NCBI GenBank assembly: GCA_034423115.1
Contig: DAOUJD010000019.1
Coordinates: forward strand, 83,049-147,048
Source: Bin87 sp034423115
Lineage (GTDB): Bacteria > Chloroflexota > Dehalococcoidia > Lucifugimonadales > UBA3495
DNA: 64,000 bases
Direction of reading: 5' to 3'
How positions within the stretch are numbered: position 1 is the stretch's first letter; the number at the start of each line of letters is the position of its first letter. The notes beneath the pieces were generated by a model, which saw only the letters and a program-made list of their open reading frames with translations, was not told where the DNA came from and made no database searches. Below are positions 1 through 10,299 of this stretch, piece after piece. The position numbers and the translations under genes are program-made.

Positions 1-145
1 ATCACGCCCAGCAACATACGTTTGCGTGTGATAGCCCAATCGCTCCTTCTGCAAATGCGCATTCTTAAAAGACCAAAGGGCACGCGACCACAGCAACGCA
101 ACGTTTTTTCAGTGCGCGGCAAGGCTCAGGTCAAATCAATCCGGC

Positions 146-775
146 TTAACAATGCGGGTCCTTCAGCAGACAAAGAAGCAACTGCGGGTTCGAAAGAACG
201 AAGACCACCGCGCTATCCGGAATACCGATTTCACGGGTGGTCCGGCGCACCAGATCAATCCTGGCTTGGGTTCTGATGCCGAACCTGATACAGTTTTCAT
301 GCTCCGACACCGACCCGGTAGATGGAGGTATGCCCGCGCTTATCAACACCCGGTCCAGGATGTAAAACCAACGGACCAAGTCGTCGAATGAGTGTTCCTC
401 CTGTACTGGAGTTAGGTTGGTGACAGGCCGCGAACTACCTCCATAAGTGTCCGTGAACGCACTTTTCGCTGCCTCCACGTTGCTTGGATCCAGAATGTAG
501 ACATACGCATGGCCGGGGTGTCCTCTTCAAAATAGACACCACCGAAGCCGCTCTCATGTTAACGGGCAATCGGGGCCATCCGGCCGTCCGGTCCCGTGAG
601 ATGGCCCTTGTCGTCGAAGAGAGCCCGTATCGAGACCTCATTGATGTCGCCCAGACTGACAGGCTCTTGGGTCGGGCAGGGCAATTGAGCCCTGATCGTA
701 GCCGCAGTCTCCCTGACTTCCGCCATGCTAACCGGGGGATCGGGCAGGCCAGGTTCTGCCTCACTTTGGTATTCG
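146..775 (-). pseudogene. Decayed gene for an unknown secreted-type protein
   Basis: Reading the minus strand, a protein-like sequence can be followed only by switching frame. The first part (about 775-562; motifs SMAEVRETAATIRAQL and GDINEVSIRALFDDKG) ends at an in-frame TAA at 559-561. The same frame continues with HESGFGGVYFEEDTP. One missing base near 513-518, beside a G/C run, moves the reading to GHAYVYILDPSNVEAAKSAF, and the last frame runs on to the stop at 146 (SFDDLVRWFYILDRVL and ARIDLVRRTTREIGIP). A Gly-rich stretch followed by YVYILDP and an alpha/beta C-terminal part resembles secreted proteins of unknown function in this group, but I cannot name the family. One stop plus one frameshift means it is probably dead. 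An assembly error would explain the frameshift but not the stop. No clear start codon or signal peptide was found. Confidence 0.5.
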
Positions 776-1072
776 GAACCGGAGCCAAAGAGAAAACACC
801 GACGGATTGATTTGCAGTCTTTGTCGGCTGCCGCATCGGTGGGAGTGAAGTGCTGGCCGACGGTCCCTGGGCCGGCCAAAGTACCTCGCGGCCTTTGCAA
901 AAAACAGATCGCGCCCGGTATTACGCGGGAGCGATCAATAGTCAAAGTACTGTGGGTTATGGGCCGGCGCTGTGGACCGCGGTCAATTTGTCCAGCACAA
1001 CGGGCCAAATACCTTGGTTTCGCCTCTTACTAATACCTTCCCGGGGTTTAGGACCGTCCCTTATTGAGAAAG
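776..1072. other. Intergenic, no gene recognised
   Basis: Open frames here are short, lack ribosome binding sites and do not read like conserved proteins. The stretch separates the decayed gene from the 3' end of the tRNA gene. Confidence 0.5.
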
Positions 1073-1149
1073 TGGTGCCGAGGGGCGGATTCGAACCACC
1101 GACACCGGCATTTTCAGTGCCGTGCTCTACCAGGCTGAGCTACCTCGGC
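1073..1149 (-). tRNA. tRNA-Phe (anticodon GAA)
   Basis: The minus strand folds as a complete cloverleaf. The acceptor stem GCCGAGG pairs with CCTCGGC. The D arm is GCTC/GAGC. The anticodon stem CGGCA/TGCCG encloses the loop CTGAAAA, giving anticodon GAA (Phe). The variable loop has 5 bases and the T arm GGTGG/CCGCC holds the loop TTCGAAT. The discriminator is A and the CCA end is encoded in the DNA (1073-1075). No intron or mismatch was seen. Confidence 0.97.
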
Positions 1150-1274
1150 TAACTGCTTAATGATATGCACCGCGCCGGACAGTGTCAATCGTACCGCCGC
1201 CCCACGCCAGGGTCATTCGGTTATCTGATCACCCGAGCAGCAAATACCGTCCGGTGTATTGGTAAGCGAACCGT

Positions 1275-1307
1275 CCGCTCGTGGTTCGACAGGCTCACCA
1301 TGAGCGG
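1275..1307. repeat. Hairpin repeat with GTTCGACAGGCTCA core
   Basis: CCGCTCGTGG at 1275-1284 pairs with CCATGAGCGG at 1298-1307 with one mismatch, around a loop containing TTCGACAGGCTCA. This sequence type is a common intergenic palindrome in environmental bacterial genomes. That statement is from memory; only one copy is seen in this window. Confidence 0.55.
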
Positions 1308-2021
1308 CCTATATCGGTGCGTGTGGATAATCGAATGGCCCTACGCCTCACGCGTACCCGCTTGTAATTGCGTGGCGAAAGGACGGAAAAGTCGATTTCC
1401 CGCTCATTTCCTCTCATTTCCGCTAGTTCCAGTAGGGCATCGGGCGGGTCGTGGTGCTGAATGGGGGTCGAGGGCAGGGTTTTGGCGGCGGTTTTAGCGG
1501 TATTGGCGGGCAGGTGAGCGGGTTTGGAGGAGGGAGGTTCCCGGTGTTGGAAGTGGGCATTGGGACGGCTGTCGCGGGCCCGGGTGGCGGGTTGGGTTTG
1601 GGCGATGGGTAATATGGTACGGATGGGGGAAGGGTTGGAGCAAGGAGGAAGTGTCGCCGGGGCGTGGCGTGTCTGAACTGGGGTTTTTGGGGGGAATTGG
1701 GTGATGATGGGGGGCGATGGGGCGGCTTTTTGCCACAAAAGGCAGGTGATTCACAAAAAGTTGGGCGTTTTGGCGCCAACAGGAATGACCGTGCTACCTG
1801 AATTGGGGCGGCGGGGGCGCTGGCAGTGGCAGGTTGCGCAAAGCGGGTACGCGTGAGTACCGCCACGCTGTGAATCCATAAATGACGGAGCCGCAGCACT
1901 CGGCGCACAACCCGCACCGCCCACCATCTCCCGAACTCCGACCCGTGTGCCGAGCGCACCGTGTTATCATCCGTCCGTCAGACTTTCGGCTACCAGAGCG
2001 ATTCTCCACACCGAGCAAATC
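1308..2021. other. Non-coding G-rich stretch with a G-quadruplex motif
   Basis: No convincing gene was found. Long minus-strand frames here are Pro/Thr/Arg-rich translations of G-rich plus-strand DNA with no conserved motif or ribosome binding site. Bases 1680-1722 hold five G runs (4, 6, 3, 6 and 4 G) separated by 4-7 bases, which fits a G-quadruplex pattern. The stretch ends at the acyl-CoA carboxylase operon and presumably contains its promoter, which I could not identify. Confidence 0.5.
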
Positions 2022-3629
<1,608 letters not shown>

Positions 3630-3679
3630 GGGGCAATCGACCAACGATCCCTTTCAGACCGCCGCCCGTCAATCGTCAC

Positions 3680-5182
3680 ATGTTTTCCAAAGTGCTGGTA
3701 GCCAACCGTGGCGAAATCGCGGTGCGCATAAATCAGACCCTCCGCGCTTTGGGCATCGCACCCGTCGCGGTTTATTCTGATGCCGACGCCGGCGCGCCCC
3801 ATGTGCAAACCGCGCACGAATCCGTGGCGTTGGGCGGGAACACTGCGGAAGAAACCTACCTGAACATCCCCAAATTGATGCAGGCCGCCAGCGATCGCGA
3901 AGTGGATGCCATACATCCCGGCTACGGCTTCCTGTCCGAAAACCCGCAGTTCGCCCGCGCCTGTGGCGAAGCCGGCTTCACGTTCATCGGCCCGTCTCCC
4001 GAAAGCATGGCGGCCCTGGGCGACAAGCTGAATTCCAAGGACATCGCCGTTGTCGCCGGCGTACCCGTGGTGCCGAGCACACCCGTGTGTCGCCCGGGTG
4101 ATCCCATCGCCGCGGAATTTGCCGACACGTGGGGATTGCCCCTGATGGTCAAAGCGGCGGCGGGCGGTGGCGGGCGGGGTATGCGCTTGGTTACGAACCT
4201 GGAAGATCTGTACACCGACATGGAATTGGCCGGCCGCGAAGCCCAGGCCGCGTTCGGCGATGGCCGTGTATTCCTCGAACGCTACATCGCGAACCCGCGC
4301 CACGTGGAGGTGCAGGTGCTGGCCGACTCGTTCGGGCACACCATCCACCTCGGCGAGCGCGATTGCAGCATCCAGCGCCGCCACCAGAAAATCATCGAAG
4401 AAACTCCCTCGCCGGCGCTGACCCCTGAACTTCGCGCTCGCATGGGCGACGCCGCGGTGGCTGTGGCCCGCGAGGCCGGTTATGTCAATGCGGGCACGGT
4501 GGAGTTTCTTCTTGACCGACGGAGCGGCGATTTCTACTTCCTCGAGATGAACGCCCGCCTCCAGGTGGAGCACCCCGTTACGGAAGCCGTCCTCGGTTTG
4601 GACATGGTCGAGTGGCAACTCCGCATCGCCTCAGGGGAACCTCTGACGCTGCGGCAGGACGATGTACAGCCTCGCGGGCACGCGGTCGAGTGCCGTATCT
4701 ACGCCGAGGACCCATACCGCGACTTCGTTCCGTCCACCGGGACGTTGCTGCGGTGGCAACCGCCCAGCGGGCCCGGCTTGCGGCTGGACAGCGGCGTGGC
4801 GCAGGGCCAGGATGTTTCAATCTACTACGACCCGATGCTGGCCAAACTGATCGCGTGGGCGCCCAGCCGCGATCTCAGCCTCCGCAGGATGGAAACCGCC
4901 CTGTCCCAGTTCCAGGTGCTCGGCGTGATCACCAACATCCCCCTGTTGCGGGCGGTGATGCAGCACGCGCAGTTCGCGGGCGGCGAATACGATACCGGCT
5001 TTCTGGATTGGAACCCGGCGGTCACTCGTCCGTCGTTGTCGGCGGACACCCGCACTATGGCCCGTGCCCTGGCGGCCTGGGCGGGAGACCAGGCTGTGAG
5101 CCAATCCCCGGCAGCGTCGCCGCGTGACCGTCTTCCGACAGCCAACCCGTGGCAGGGTGCGGGACAGCGGAGGCTGCCGTGA
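3680..5182 (+). CDS. Biotin carboxylase subunit of acyl-CoA carboxylase
   Basis: This is an ATP-grasp enzyme that carboxylates biotin using bicarbonate and ATP. It begins MFSKVLVANRGEIAVR, the classic biotin carboxylase N-terminus. It then has HPGYGFLSEN, the glycine-rich ATP loop KAAAGGGGRGM (about residues 158-168), ERDCSIQRRHQK and EMNARLQVEHPVTE. The C-terminal biotin carboxylase domain follows (AVECRIYAEDP, YYDPMLAKLI). At 500 residues it is a carboxylase-only subunit without the carrier domain of long alpha subunits. The last 40 residues are a poorly conserved tail. It overlaps the biotin carrier gene by 4 bases, suggesting translational coupling. Confidence 0.93.
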   Translation: MFSKVLVANRGEIAVRINQTLRALGIAPVAVYSDADAGAPHVQTAHESVALGGNTAEETYLNIPKLMQAASDREVDAIHPGYGFLSENPQFARACGEAGFTFIGPSPESMAALGDKLNSKDIAVVAGVPVVPSTPVCRPGDPIAAEFADTWGLPLMVKAAAGGGGRGMRLVTNLEDLYTDMELAGREAQAAFGDGRVFLERYIANPRHVEVQVLADSFGHTIHLGERDCSIQRRHQKIIEETPSPALTPELRARMGDAAVAVAREAGYVNAGTVEFLLDRRSGDFYFLEMNARLQVEHPVTEAVLGLDMVEWQLRIASGEPLTLRQDDVQPRGHAVECRIYAEDPYRDFVPSTGTLLRWQPPSGPGLRLDSGVAQGQDVSIYYDPMLAKLIAWAPSRDLSLRRMETALSQFQVLGVITNIPLLRAVMQHAQFAGGEYDTGFLDWNPAVTRPSLSADTRTMARALAAWAGDQAVSQSPAASPRDRLPTANPWQGAGQRRLP

Positions 5183-5730
5183 CTCAGAACCACGGCGAAA
5201 TGCGGGAGTTGTATCCCGTCGCTGGCGACCCGTACCGCTACCACGCCACAGCGGACGAAACGGGCTACACGTTCGCTCTCGAAAGCGATCCGCCGGAGGG
5301 ACTCGCAAGCAGCGTCACCCTCAGCATCGAGTCTCGGGAAACCGGAGAGGGACTGTGCCGCATCGAATCGGGCCGCACACTACCTTTTGCGTGGGCCTGG
5401 GTCGGGCCAGAGTTGCACCTGTGGCTGGACGGCGACCTCCTTATTTTCCAGCGGGTCGAACCCCGGCGGCGCGGCCGTGCGGCCGCTGCGGAAGGGTCTG
5501 CCGATATTCTCGCCCCCATGCCGGGTGCGATATTGGAGGTGCTCGTTGCCGAGGGAGACCGAGTGGAGCGCAATCAGACCGTCGTGCTGATGGAATCCAT
5601 GAAAATGGAGTTGGTCATCTCCGCCTCTCGCGACGGCATCGTGCGGCGGCTATCCGTGCAGCCCGGGGAACAGGTGGAGCGCGGCATGCGCCTCCTGGAG
5701 TTGGCGCCCGAGGACCATCCCGAATCGTAA
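5179..5730 (+). CDS. Biotin carboxyl carrier protein of acyl-CoA carboxylase
   Basis: This small carrier holds the biotin that moves between the carboxylase and carboxyltransferase. The C-terminal biotinyl domain is clear: APMPGAILEVLVAEGD, then ESMKMEL with the biotinylated lysine at about residue 142, then the second half-repeat. The N-terminal ~100 residues (RELYPVAGDPYRYHATADE) are like the linker region found before the biotinyl domain in long acyl-CoA carboxylase alpha chains. The start is taken as GTG at 5179: it overlaps the upstream stop (GTGA) and GGAGG lies at 5169-5173, five bases before it. An ATG at 5149 is in frame but lacks such a site. In effect a long alpha subunit is here split into two genes. 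Confidence 0.88.
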   Translation: MTQNHGEMRELYPVAGDPYRYHATADETGYTFALESDPPEGLASSVTLSIESRETGEGLCRIESGRTLPFAWAWVGPELHLWLDGDLLIFQRVEPRRRGRAAAAEGSADILAPMPGAILEVLVAEGDRVERNQTVVLMESMKMELVISASRDGIVRRLSVQPGEQVERGMRLLELAPEDHPES

Positions 5731-5818
5731 GCTTGGCGCGGCAACTTTGCCCATCCACTCCGGTGCAAATTCGGCCAGCCGACTAGCCGGTGGCGGAAAA
5801 ACGTAATGGAGGATGACT

Positions 5819-6055
5819 ATGAAGCACGAAGTTGTGGCTTGTACGTGCGATGAGAATTGTGGAGCATTTTTGGTTGAGGCCACCGACCATGACAGCGAAG
5901 GAGAGATGTATTCGAGTTTGTTTTTCAGGTCAAACGCAGAGAAGCGAGCGCGAGCGTATGCTGTGTTTATGAATAGCGATCAGGGGTTGTCGTCAGTAGC
6001 TGGAAATACCCGGGCAGACTTGACAGGCACTGCCTCATGGGTCTGCGCAAACTGA
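5819..6055 (+). CDS. Small protein of unknown function
   Basis: This 78-residue protein starts MKHEVVACTCDENCGAFLVEAT. It has three early cysteines and an acidic then basic middle. I do not recognise a family. The ATG at 5819 is preferred over the one at 5813 because GGAGG sits at 5808-5812, six bases upstream. Base composition is lower in GC than the carboxylase genes before it. The good ribosome binding site and natural amino-acid mix support a real gene. Confidence 0.55.
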   Translation: MKHEVVACTCDENCGAFLVEATDHDSEGEMYSSLFFRSNAEKRARAYAVFMNSDQGLSSVAGNTRADLTGTASWVCAN

Positions 6056-6199
6056 AACTCCACGCCACCCTGCAGATGTTGGCATCATTAGCGCAGGCAG
6101 TAGCTAAGTTCAACCGTGGAATGTAGGTTACTGATTCGGCTGGAGTTGGACGATCTTTGATTATGCCGTTTTTCATCAGCATCTGGAGATGAATGGGCC

Positions 6200-6832
6200 A
6201 TGCTTGGCGTTGGATTGGAAACTTGGTTGGTGGCTGGCTCTCCGATTGTCTCGTTCATCTTGGGCGTATGGATCGGCCCTATTATGAAACGCATACCCGG
6301 TGGCACAGCGAGGTTGGCCCAATGGACATACCGAGCAACACGTCGCAGGGTAATTGCCCCGATTCGGGTTTGGCGTTTACGCCAACTGCATGGCGTAAGG
6401 ATTGGCATGTTGAACGTCGATACTTGGGATGGGCTAAGGGTGTTGTCGGAAGAGGATCAGTATCTGTTTCGACGGTTACGACCCCGGGATAATCACGAAC
6501 TGCTAGTTGCGAAGTTGGATGCGGTCACCAACCGGGAGCCCTTCGAATGGGAAATCGAAGCACAAGCCAGGATCGACAAAGCTGCGCTGGACCATGCGGT
6601 CTATACTCAATCTGGCGATAAACTGGAGTGCTGGAATTGCGCTTTCTTCGTAGGCGATTTGCAAAAAGATTCGAGCACGAACGAATATCAACGAAACCCT
6701 TACGGTGGGTATTGCTATAGAGAACTGCCGAGGGAAGAAACCCGGCCGGGCAGTTTCTGCAGTCGTCACAGCGCCCTTCAGGGCTATCTTCGTTCAAAGG
6801 CGGAACTTTATAACATCGCGCCGGTGGAATAA
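6200..6832 (+). CDS. Membrane-anchored protein of unknown function with a Cys cluster
   Basis: This 210-residue protein has one hydrophobic segment near the N-terminus (about residues 5-27), then a basic stretch, then a soluble domain. The C-terminal part contains CWNCAFF, a spaced CYRE and CSRH, four cysteines that could bind a metal or form disulfides. Family unknown. GGAGA at 6185-6189 lies 10 bases before the ATG. GC is clearly lower than in nearby metabolic genes, as for the preceding small gene, so both may be recent arrivals. Confidence 0.6.
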   Translation: MLGVGLETWLVAGSPIVSFILGVWIGPIMKRIPGGTARLAQWTYRATRRRVIAPIRVWRLRQLHGVRIGMLNVDTWDGLRVLSEEDQYLFRRLRPRDNHELLVAKLDAVTNREPFEWEIEAQARIDKAALDHAVYTQSGDKLECWNCAFFVGDLQKDSSTNEYQRNPYGGYCYRELPREETRPGSFCSRHSALQGYLRSKAELYNIAPVE

Positions 6833-7082
6833 CCGTCATTGGGTTAAGCCTTGGGCATTGATGACCGGCGTAATCAGACCTGACGCTATTGCCATATCGG
6901 ACCGCAATCCGTCATGCCGTTTGTTTTGTAATGTTGCGAATGTTGCACACCCCCACCCATCGGACACAGATAGACCGCCGCCAAGGCACCGTGTTAGATT
7001 ACGTGCCGACCTGTTACCAATCCTGTCATAGACATATTGAGCCAAGGACGCAATCCCGTGCTCAGCTGTCCACCGAGGAACC

Positions 7083-8009
7083 ATGCCCAGGCCGCCCGCT
7101 GACCAGTACGTATCCAACATCCGCAGACCCGACGACATTGATGCGTTCTGGGAGGACGTGCTCGCGGAAACCGCGAGCATTCCCCTCGATCCTGAAGTCA
7201 TCCACGATCCCCTGCGGTCTACGGAACGCATCGACGTTTACGAGGTCTTTTTCACCAGCCTGGATCACGTCAGGATCGCCGGCTGGTACGCAGTACCCCG
7301 CGAGCGGGAGGGACGCCTGCCCGGGTTGTTACAGGTGCCGGGCTACAACATGGAACCGCCGGTGCCCAAGCCCTGGGCCGGAAAAGGCTACGCCGCGTTC
7401 AGCGTCGCCCCGCGCGGCAAGCTACGCAGCAACCGCCAGTTCAACCCCGGCTATCCCGGCCTCCTCACCTACGGAATGGTTGACCGCAACACCTACTCTT
7501 ATCGCGGTTTCTACATGGACGCCTGTCGCGGCGTCGATTTTCTCCTCTCCCGCGACGAGGTCAACGGTGACCGCATCGGCGTCACCGGCCATAGCCAGGG
7601 CGGCGGCTTGACCGTATCCACCGCCGCCCTGCGTCCCGAGATCAAGGCGGCGGCGGCCGGCGCTCCCTACCTCTGCGGCTACATGGATTCCATCGAACTG
7701 ACCGACGCCTATCCCTACCAGGAAATCGCCGACTATCTCCGCCTCTATCCAGACCGGCGTGCGGAGGTGGAGAACACCCTGGCCTACTTCGACGGCATCA
7801 GCCTGGCTCCCCGCATCACCTGCCCCATCATCGTCAGCGTGGGCTTGCAGGACAGCACCTGCCCGCCGGAAACCGGGTTCGCCATGTTCGATGCCATCGC
7901 CAGCGACGACAAGCGCATGTACGCCTACGACGGCCACGGACACGACGCCAACAACCATGAGCACGCCGCCGTGGTGGACGCGTTCATGGCCAAGCACCTC
8001 CAATCCTGA
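7083..8009 (+). CDS. Alpha/beta hydrolase, acetylxylan esterase (AXE1) type
   Basis: The 308-residue protein matches the AXE1/cephalosporin-C deacetylase fold. It starts with a conserved DDIDAFWEDVLAET helix and has the nucleophile elbow GHSQGG with Ser at about residue 171. An acid region (VGLQDSTCPPE) and a terminal His region (GHGHDANNHEH) complete an apparently intact triad. Such enzymes remove acetyl or other small acyl groups from sugars and related compounds; the real substrate is unknown. GAGGA lies just before the ATG. A related but catalytically altered copy follows 24 bases downstream, so the two probably share a transcript. Confidence 0.85.
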   Translation: MPRPPADQYVSNIRRPDDIDAFWEDVLAETASIPLDPEVIHDPLRSTERIDVYEVFFTSLDHVRIAGWYAVPREREGRLPGLLQVPGYNMEPPVPKPWAGKGYAAFSVAPRGKLRSNRQFNPGYPGLLTYGMVDRNTYSYRGFYMDACRGVDFLLSRDEVNGDRIGVTGHSQGGGLTVSTAALRPEIKAAAAGAPYLCGYMDSIELTDAYPYQEIADYLRLYPDRRAEVENTLAYFDGISLAPRITCPIIVSVGLQDSTCPPETGFAMFDAIASDDKRMYAYDGHGHDANNHEHAAVVDAFMAKHLQS

Positions 8010-8033
8010 CCGCATCTGACGGAACCTAACGAC

Positions 8034-8951
8034 ATGACCTCATCCAACGGCGCGCCGCCCGACGATTTCAACGCCTATTGGGACCACGTAGTCGCCGAGT
8101 TGGCAGCCATGCCGCCGGCTCCGGAGATCGAGGAGATCCCTCTTCGTTCCACGGATTTTGCTACCGCCTACGGTGTCCGTCTCACCTCCATCGGTCCCTA
8201 CCGCATCTACGCCTACCTGAGCATCCCCCACGGCGATGGCCCCTTTCCCGCGCGCTACCATCTGCCGCGCTACGGCAGCGTGACCGACCTGGTGCCGCAG
8301 GGTGCGTCCAACCACCAGCGGAGGGAGCACGTGACCCTTGCCATCTGCGTGCGGGGGCAGCGACTGGCGGATCAACCCTACGCCGCCGCATTCCCCGGGA
8401 TGTTCACCGATGGCATTGATGACCCGTCGGGTTATGTGTACCGGGGCATCATCGCTGACTGCTGCCGGGGCGCCGAGTATCTCGCCGGCGTGCCGCAGGT
8501 AGATGCCACTCGCGTCGCCGCCATCGGCAACGACCTGGCGTTCACCACCGCCGCGCTGAGTACCCACATCACCCACCTGGTGAGCACGCCGACCTTGCTG
8601 TACGCCACTGCCGATCTCGCGCCGCGCACCAGCGCATACCCGCTGGAGGAAATCAACGACTACCTGCGTCTGCATCCAGACCGCGAGGCTGCCGTGCGAC
8701 GCACCCTGTCCTACTTCGACCTGCGCTGGTTCGCGCCCCGGGTGGACTCCACGACGCTCATCATGGCCGGCGCCCACGGTTCGGCCCTGAGCGCCGACGC
8801 GCTGGCAACCATGATCGAGACGATTCGGGGCTCAACCGACGTCCATGAGGCGGAACATTCCGGATTCAAGGACGGCCGCCACATCGAGGAATGGCTCGCC
8901 CGTCAGTTCGGCATGTCGGAGCCGAGCCTCCCACCCCACTGGCAAGGATGA
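8034..8951 (+). CDS. AXE1-like alpha/beta hydrolase with lost catalytic residues (probable pseudoenzyme)
   Basis: This 305-residue paralog of the upstream esterase keeps its layout: DDFNAYWDHVVAEL at the start, GYVYRGIIADCCRG in the middle, and EEINDYLRLHPDREAAVRR. The nucleophile elbow reads GNDLA at residues 165-169 instead of GHSQG, so Asp replaces Ser. The acid loop reads AGAHGSALSAD instead of VGLQDSTCPPE, and the final GHGHD motif is absent. The frame is open over full length and base use matches its neighbours, so it looks maintained rather than decaying. It may be a partner or regulator of the active copy, or use different chemistry; this is inference. Confidence 0.8.
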   Translation: MTSSNGAPPDDFNAYWDHVVAELAAMPPAPEIEEIPLRSTDFATAYGVRLTSIGPYRIYAYLSIPHGDGPFPARYHLPRYGSVTDLVPQGASNHQRREHVTLAICVRGQRLADQPYAAAFPGMFTDGIDDPSGYVYRGIIADCCRGAEYLAGVPQVDATRVAAIGNDLAFTTAALSTHITHLVSTPTLLYATADLAPRTSAYPLEEINDYLRLHPDREAAVRRTLSYFDLRWFAPRVDSTTLIMAGAHGSALSADALATMIETIRGSTDVHEAEHSGFKDGRHIEEWLARQFGMSEPSLPPHWQG

Positions 8952-8955
8952 TCTC

Positions 8956-9729
8956 ATGCCCCACCTGAACTTGCCTGGAGTCGACCTGTGGTACGAGGAC
9001 ACTGGAGGCTCCGGCGTACCGGTAATCCTGCTGCACGCGGCCACCGGCACCACCGAATGCTGGGTGCATCAACTCCCGACCTTCACCGCCGCAGGTTACC
9101 GGTGCATCTCATACGACCGCCGCACCTGGGGTCGCTCACGACCCACCGACGACTCCGAACACCCGGGTTTCCAGGGCGACGACCTCCACGGTCTGGTGGA
9201 GTATCTGGGCTTGGACCGATTTCACCTGGTCGGTACCGCCGCCGGCGCAATTCCCTCGCTGGACTACGCCCTGACACACCCGGACCGCGTTCGCAGCCTT
9301 GTGGCCGCCAACACCATCGGCGGCGTCCAGGATCCCGAATACCTGGAGGTCCAGCATCGCTTAAGGCCACAGGAAATCCAGAGTCTGCCTCCCGAGCTAC
9401 GCGAACTGGGGCCGTCTTATCGCGGAACTGATCCCGAGGGCACGGCCCGCTGGATCGAAATCGACCACAGCACCCGTCCGTACGGCGTCCTGCCGGCTCA
9501 ACCGTTGCGCGAACCCATGACTTACGCCCGCTTGTCAACCATGCAGGCGCCCACGCTGGTGTTGTCGGGCAATGCCGATCTGCTCGCTCCCCCGGCGCTG
9601 ATGCGAATGTTAGCCGCAGTCATCCCTACCAGCCGGTTCGCGTCGCTGCCCGATGCCGGCCACGCCGGTTTCTGGGAGCGACCGGAGATGTGGAACGGGT
9701 TGGTGCTGGAGTTCATCGGCCAACACTGA
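8956..9729 (+). CDS. Alpha/beta hydrolase with Ala at the nucleophile elbow
   Basis: The 257-residue protein has a standard alpha/beta hydrolase core: VPVILLHAATGTTECW (oxyanion strand), CISYDRRTWGRS, the elbow LVGTAAGAIPSLDYAL, SGNADLLAPP (acid) and PDAGHAGFWERPEMW (His). The elbow is GTAAG at residues 93-97, so Ala95 stands where Ser is expected. I believe GTAAG forms occur in other actinobacterial and Chloroflexota relatives, but this is from memory. The ATG at 8956 is chosen since it follows the preceding stop by 4 bases and opens directly on the conserved strand. It is the third hydrolase in a row and the second without a serine nucleophile. Confidence 0.8.
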   Translation: MPHLNLPGVDLWYEDTGGSGVPVILLHAATGTTECWVHQLPTFTAAGYRCISYDRRTWGRSRPTDDSEHPGFQGDDLHGLVEYLGLDRFHLVGTAAGAIPSLDYALTHPDRVRSLVAANTIGGVQDPEYLEVQHRLRPQEIQSLPPELRELGPSYRGTDPEGTARWIEIDHSTRPYGVLPAQPLREPMTYARLSTMQAPTLVLSGNADLLAPPALMRMLAAVIPTSRFASLPDAGHAGFWERPEMWNGLVLEFIGQH

Positions 9730-9813
9730 CTTCGCCCCGCCTCTCTAGCCGATACTCGCCCACCGATCTGCTGTCGCTTTCCCAACCGAACCTGATCCGG
9801 AGGAAACATCAAC

Positions 9814-10281
9814 ATGGCCCAGGTTGAAGAGAAACTCACCGAATTGGGTTACGAACTCCCGCCGCCCCCCGACCCCGTCGGCAACTACCTGCCCATCACT
9901 CGCAGCGGCAACGTGATGTGGCTCGCCGGCGTCGGCTCGCGCATGGCAACCGGCGAGCGTGTCGCGGGCAAGCTGGGAGCAGACCTCACCGTGGACGAGG
10001 GCTACGTCGCGGCTCGAATGGCCGCGCTCAATCTGCTGGCCCGCATGAAAGCGGAACTGGGCGATCTCGACCGCGTCACGCGCATCCTGAAGGTGGTGGG
10101 CATGGTCAACAGCGTGCCGACATTCACCCAGCAGGCCGCCGTTGTGGACGGCGCCTCAGACCTATTTGTCGCCCTCTACGGCGACGCCGGCCGCCATTCC
10201 CGCTCCGCGCCCGGCATGGCCGCCCTCCCCGGCGACACCGCCGTCATCTGCGACTGCGTCATCGAGGTGGACGGCGGTTGA
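9814..10281 (+). CDS. RidA family (YjgF/YER057c/UK114) protein
   Basis: The 155-residue protein fits the longer branch of the Rid superfamily: NVMWLAGVGSRM near the N-terminus, a helix with ARMAALNLLARMKAELGDLDRV, and the C-terminal RSAPGMAALPGDTAVICDCVIEV. Classic RidA deaminates reactive enamines and imines; members of this longer branch often accompany amino-acid or amide breakdown genes, and here an amidase lies next door, convergent and 18 bases away. GGAGGA sits nine bases before the ATG. The exact reaction cannot be told. Confidence 0.88.
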   Translation: MAQVEEKLTELGYELPPPPDPVGNYLPITRSGNVMWLAGVGSRMATGERVAGKLGADLTVDEGYVAARMAALNLLARMKAELGDLDRVTRILKVVGMVNSVPTFTQQAAVVDGASDLFVALYGDAGRHSRSAPGMAALPGDTAVICDCVIEVDGG

Positions 10282-10299
10282 CCCATTCGGACCCGTCCC

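Noticed and set aside
1423..1959. Pro-rich minus-strand frames upstream of the carboxylase operon
   Set aside because: They translate G-rich plus-strand DNA, overlap each other, and lack binding sites or conserved features.
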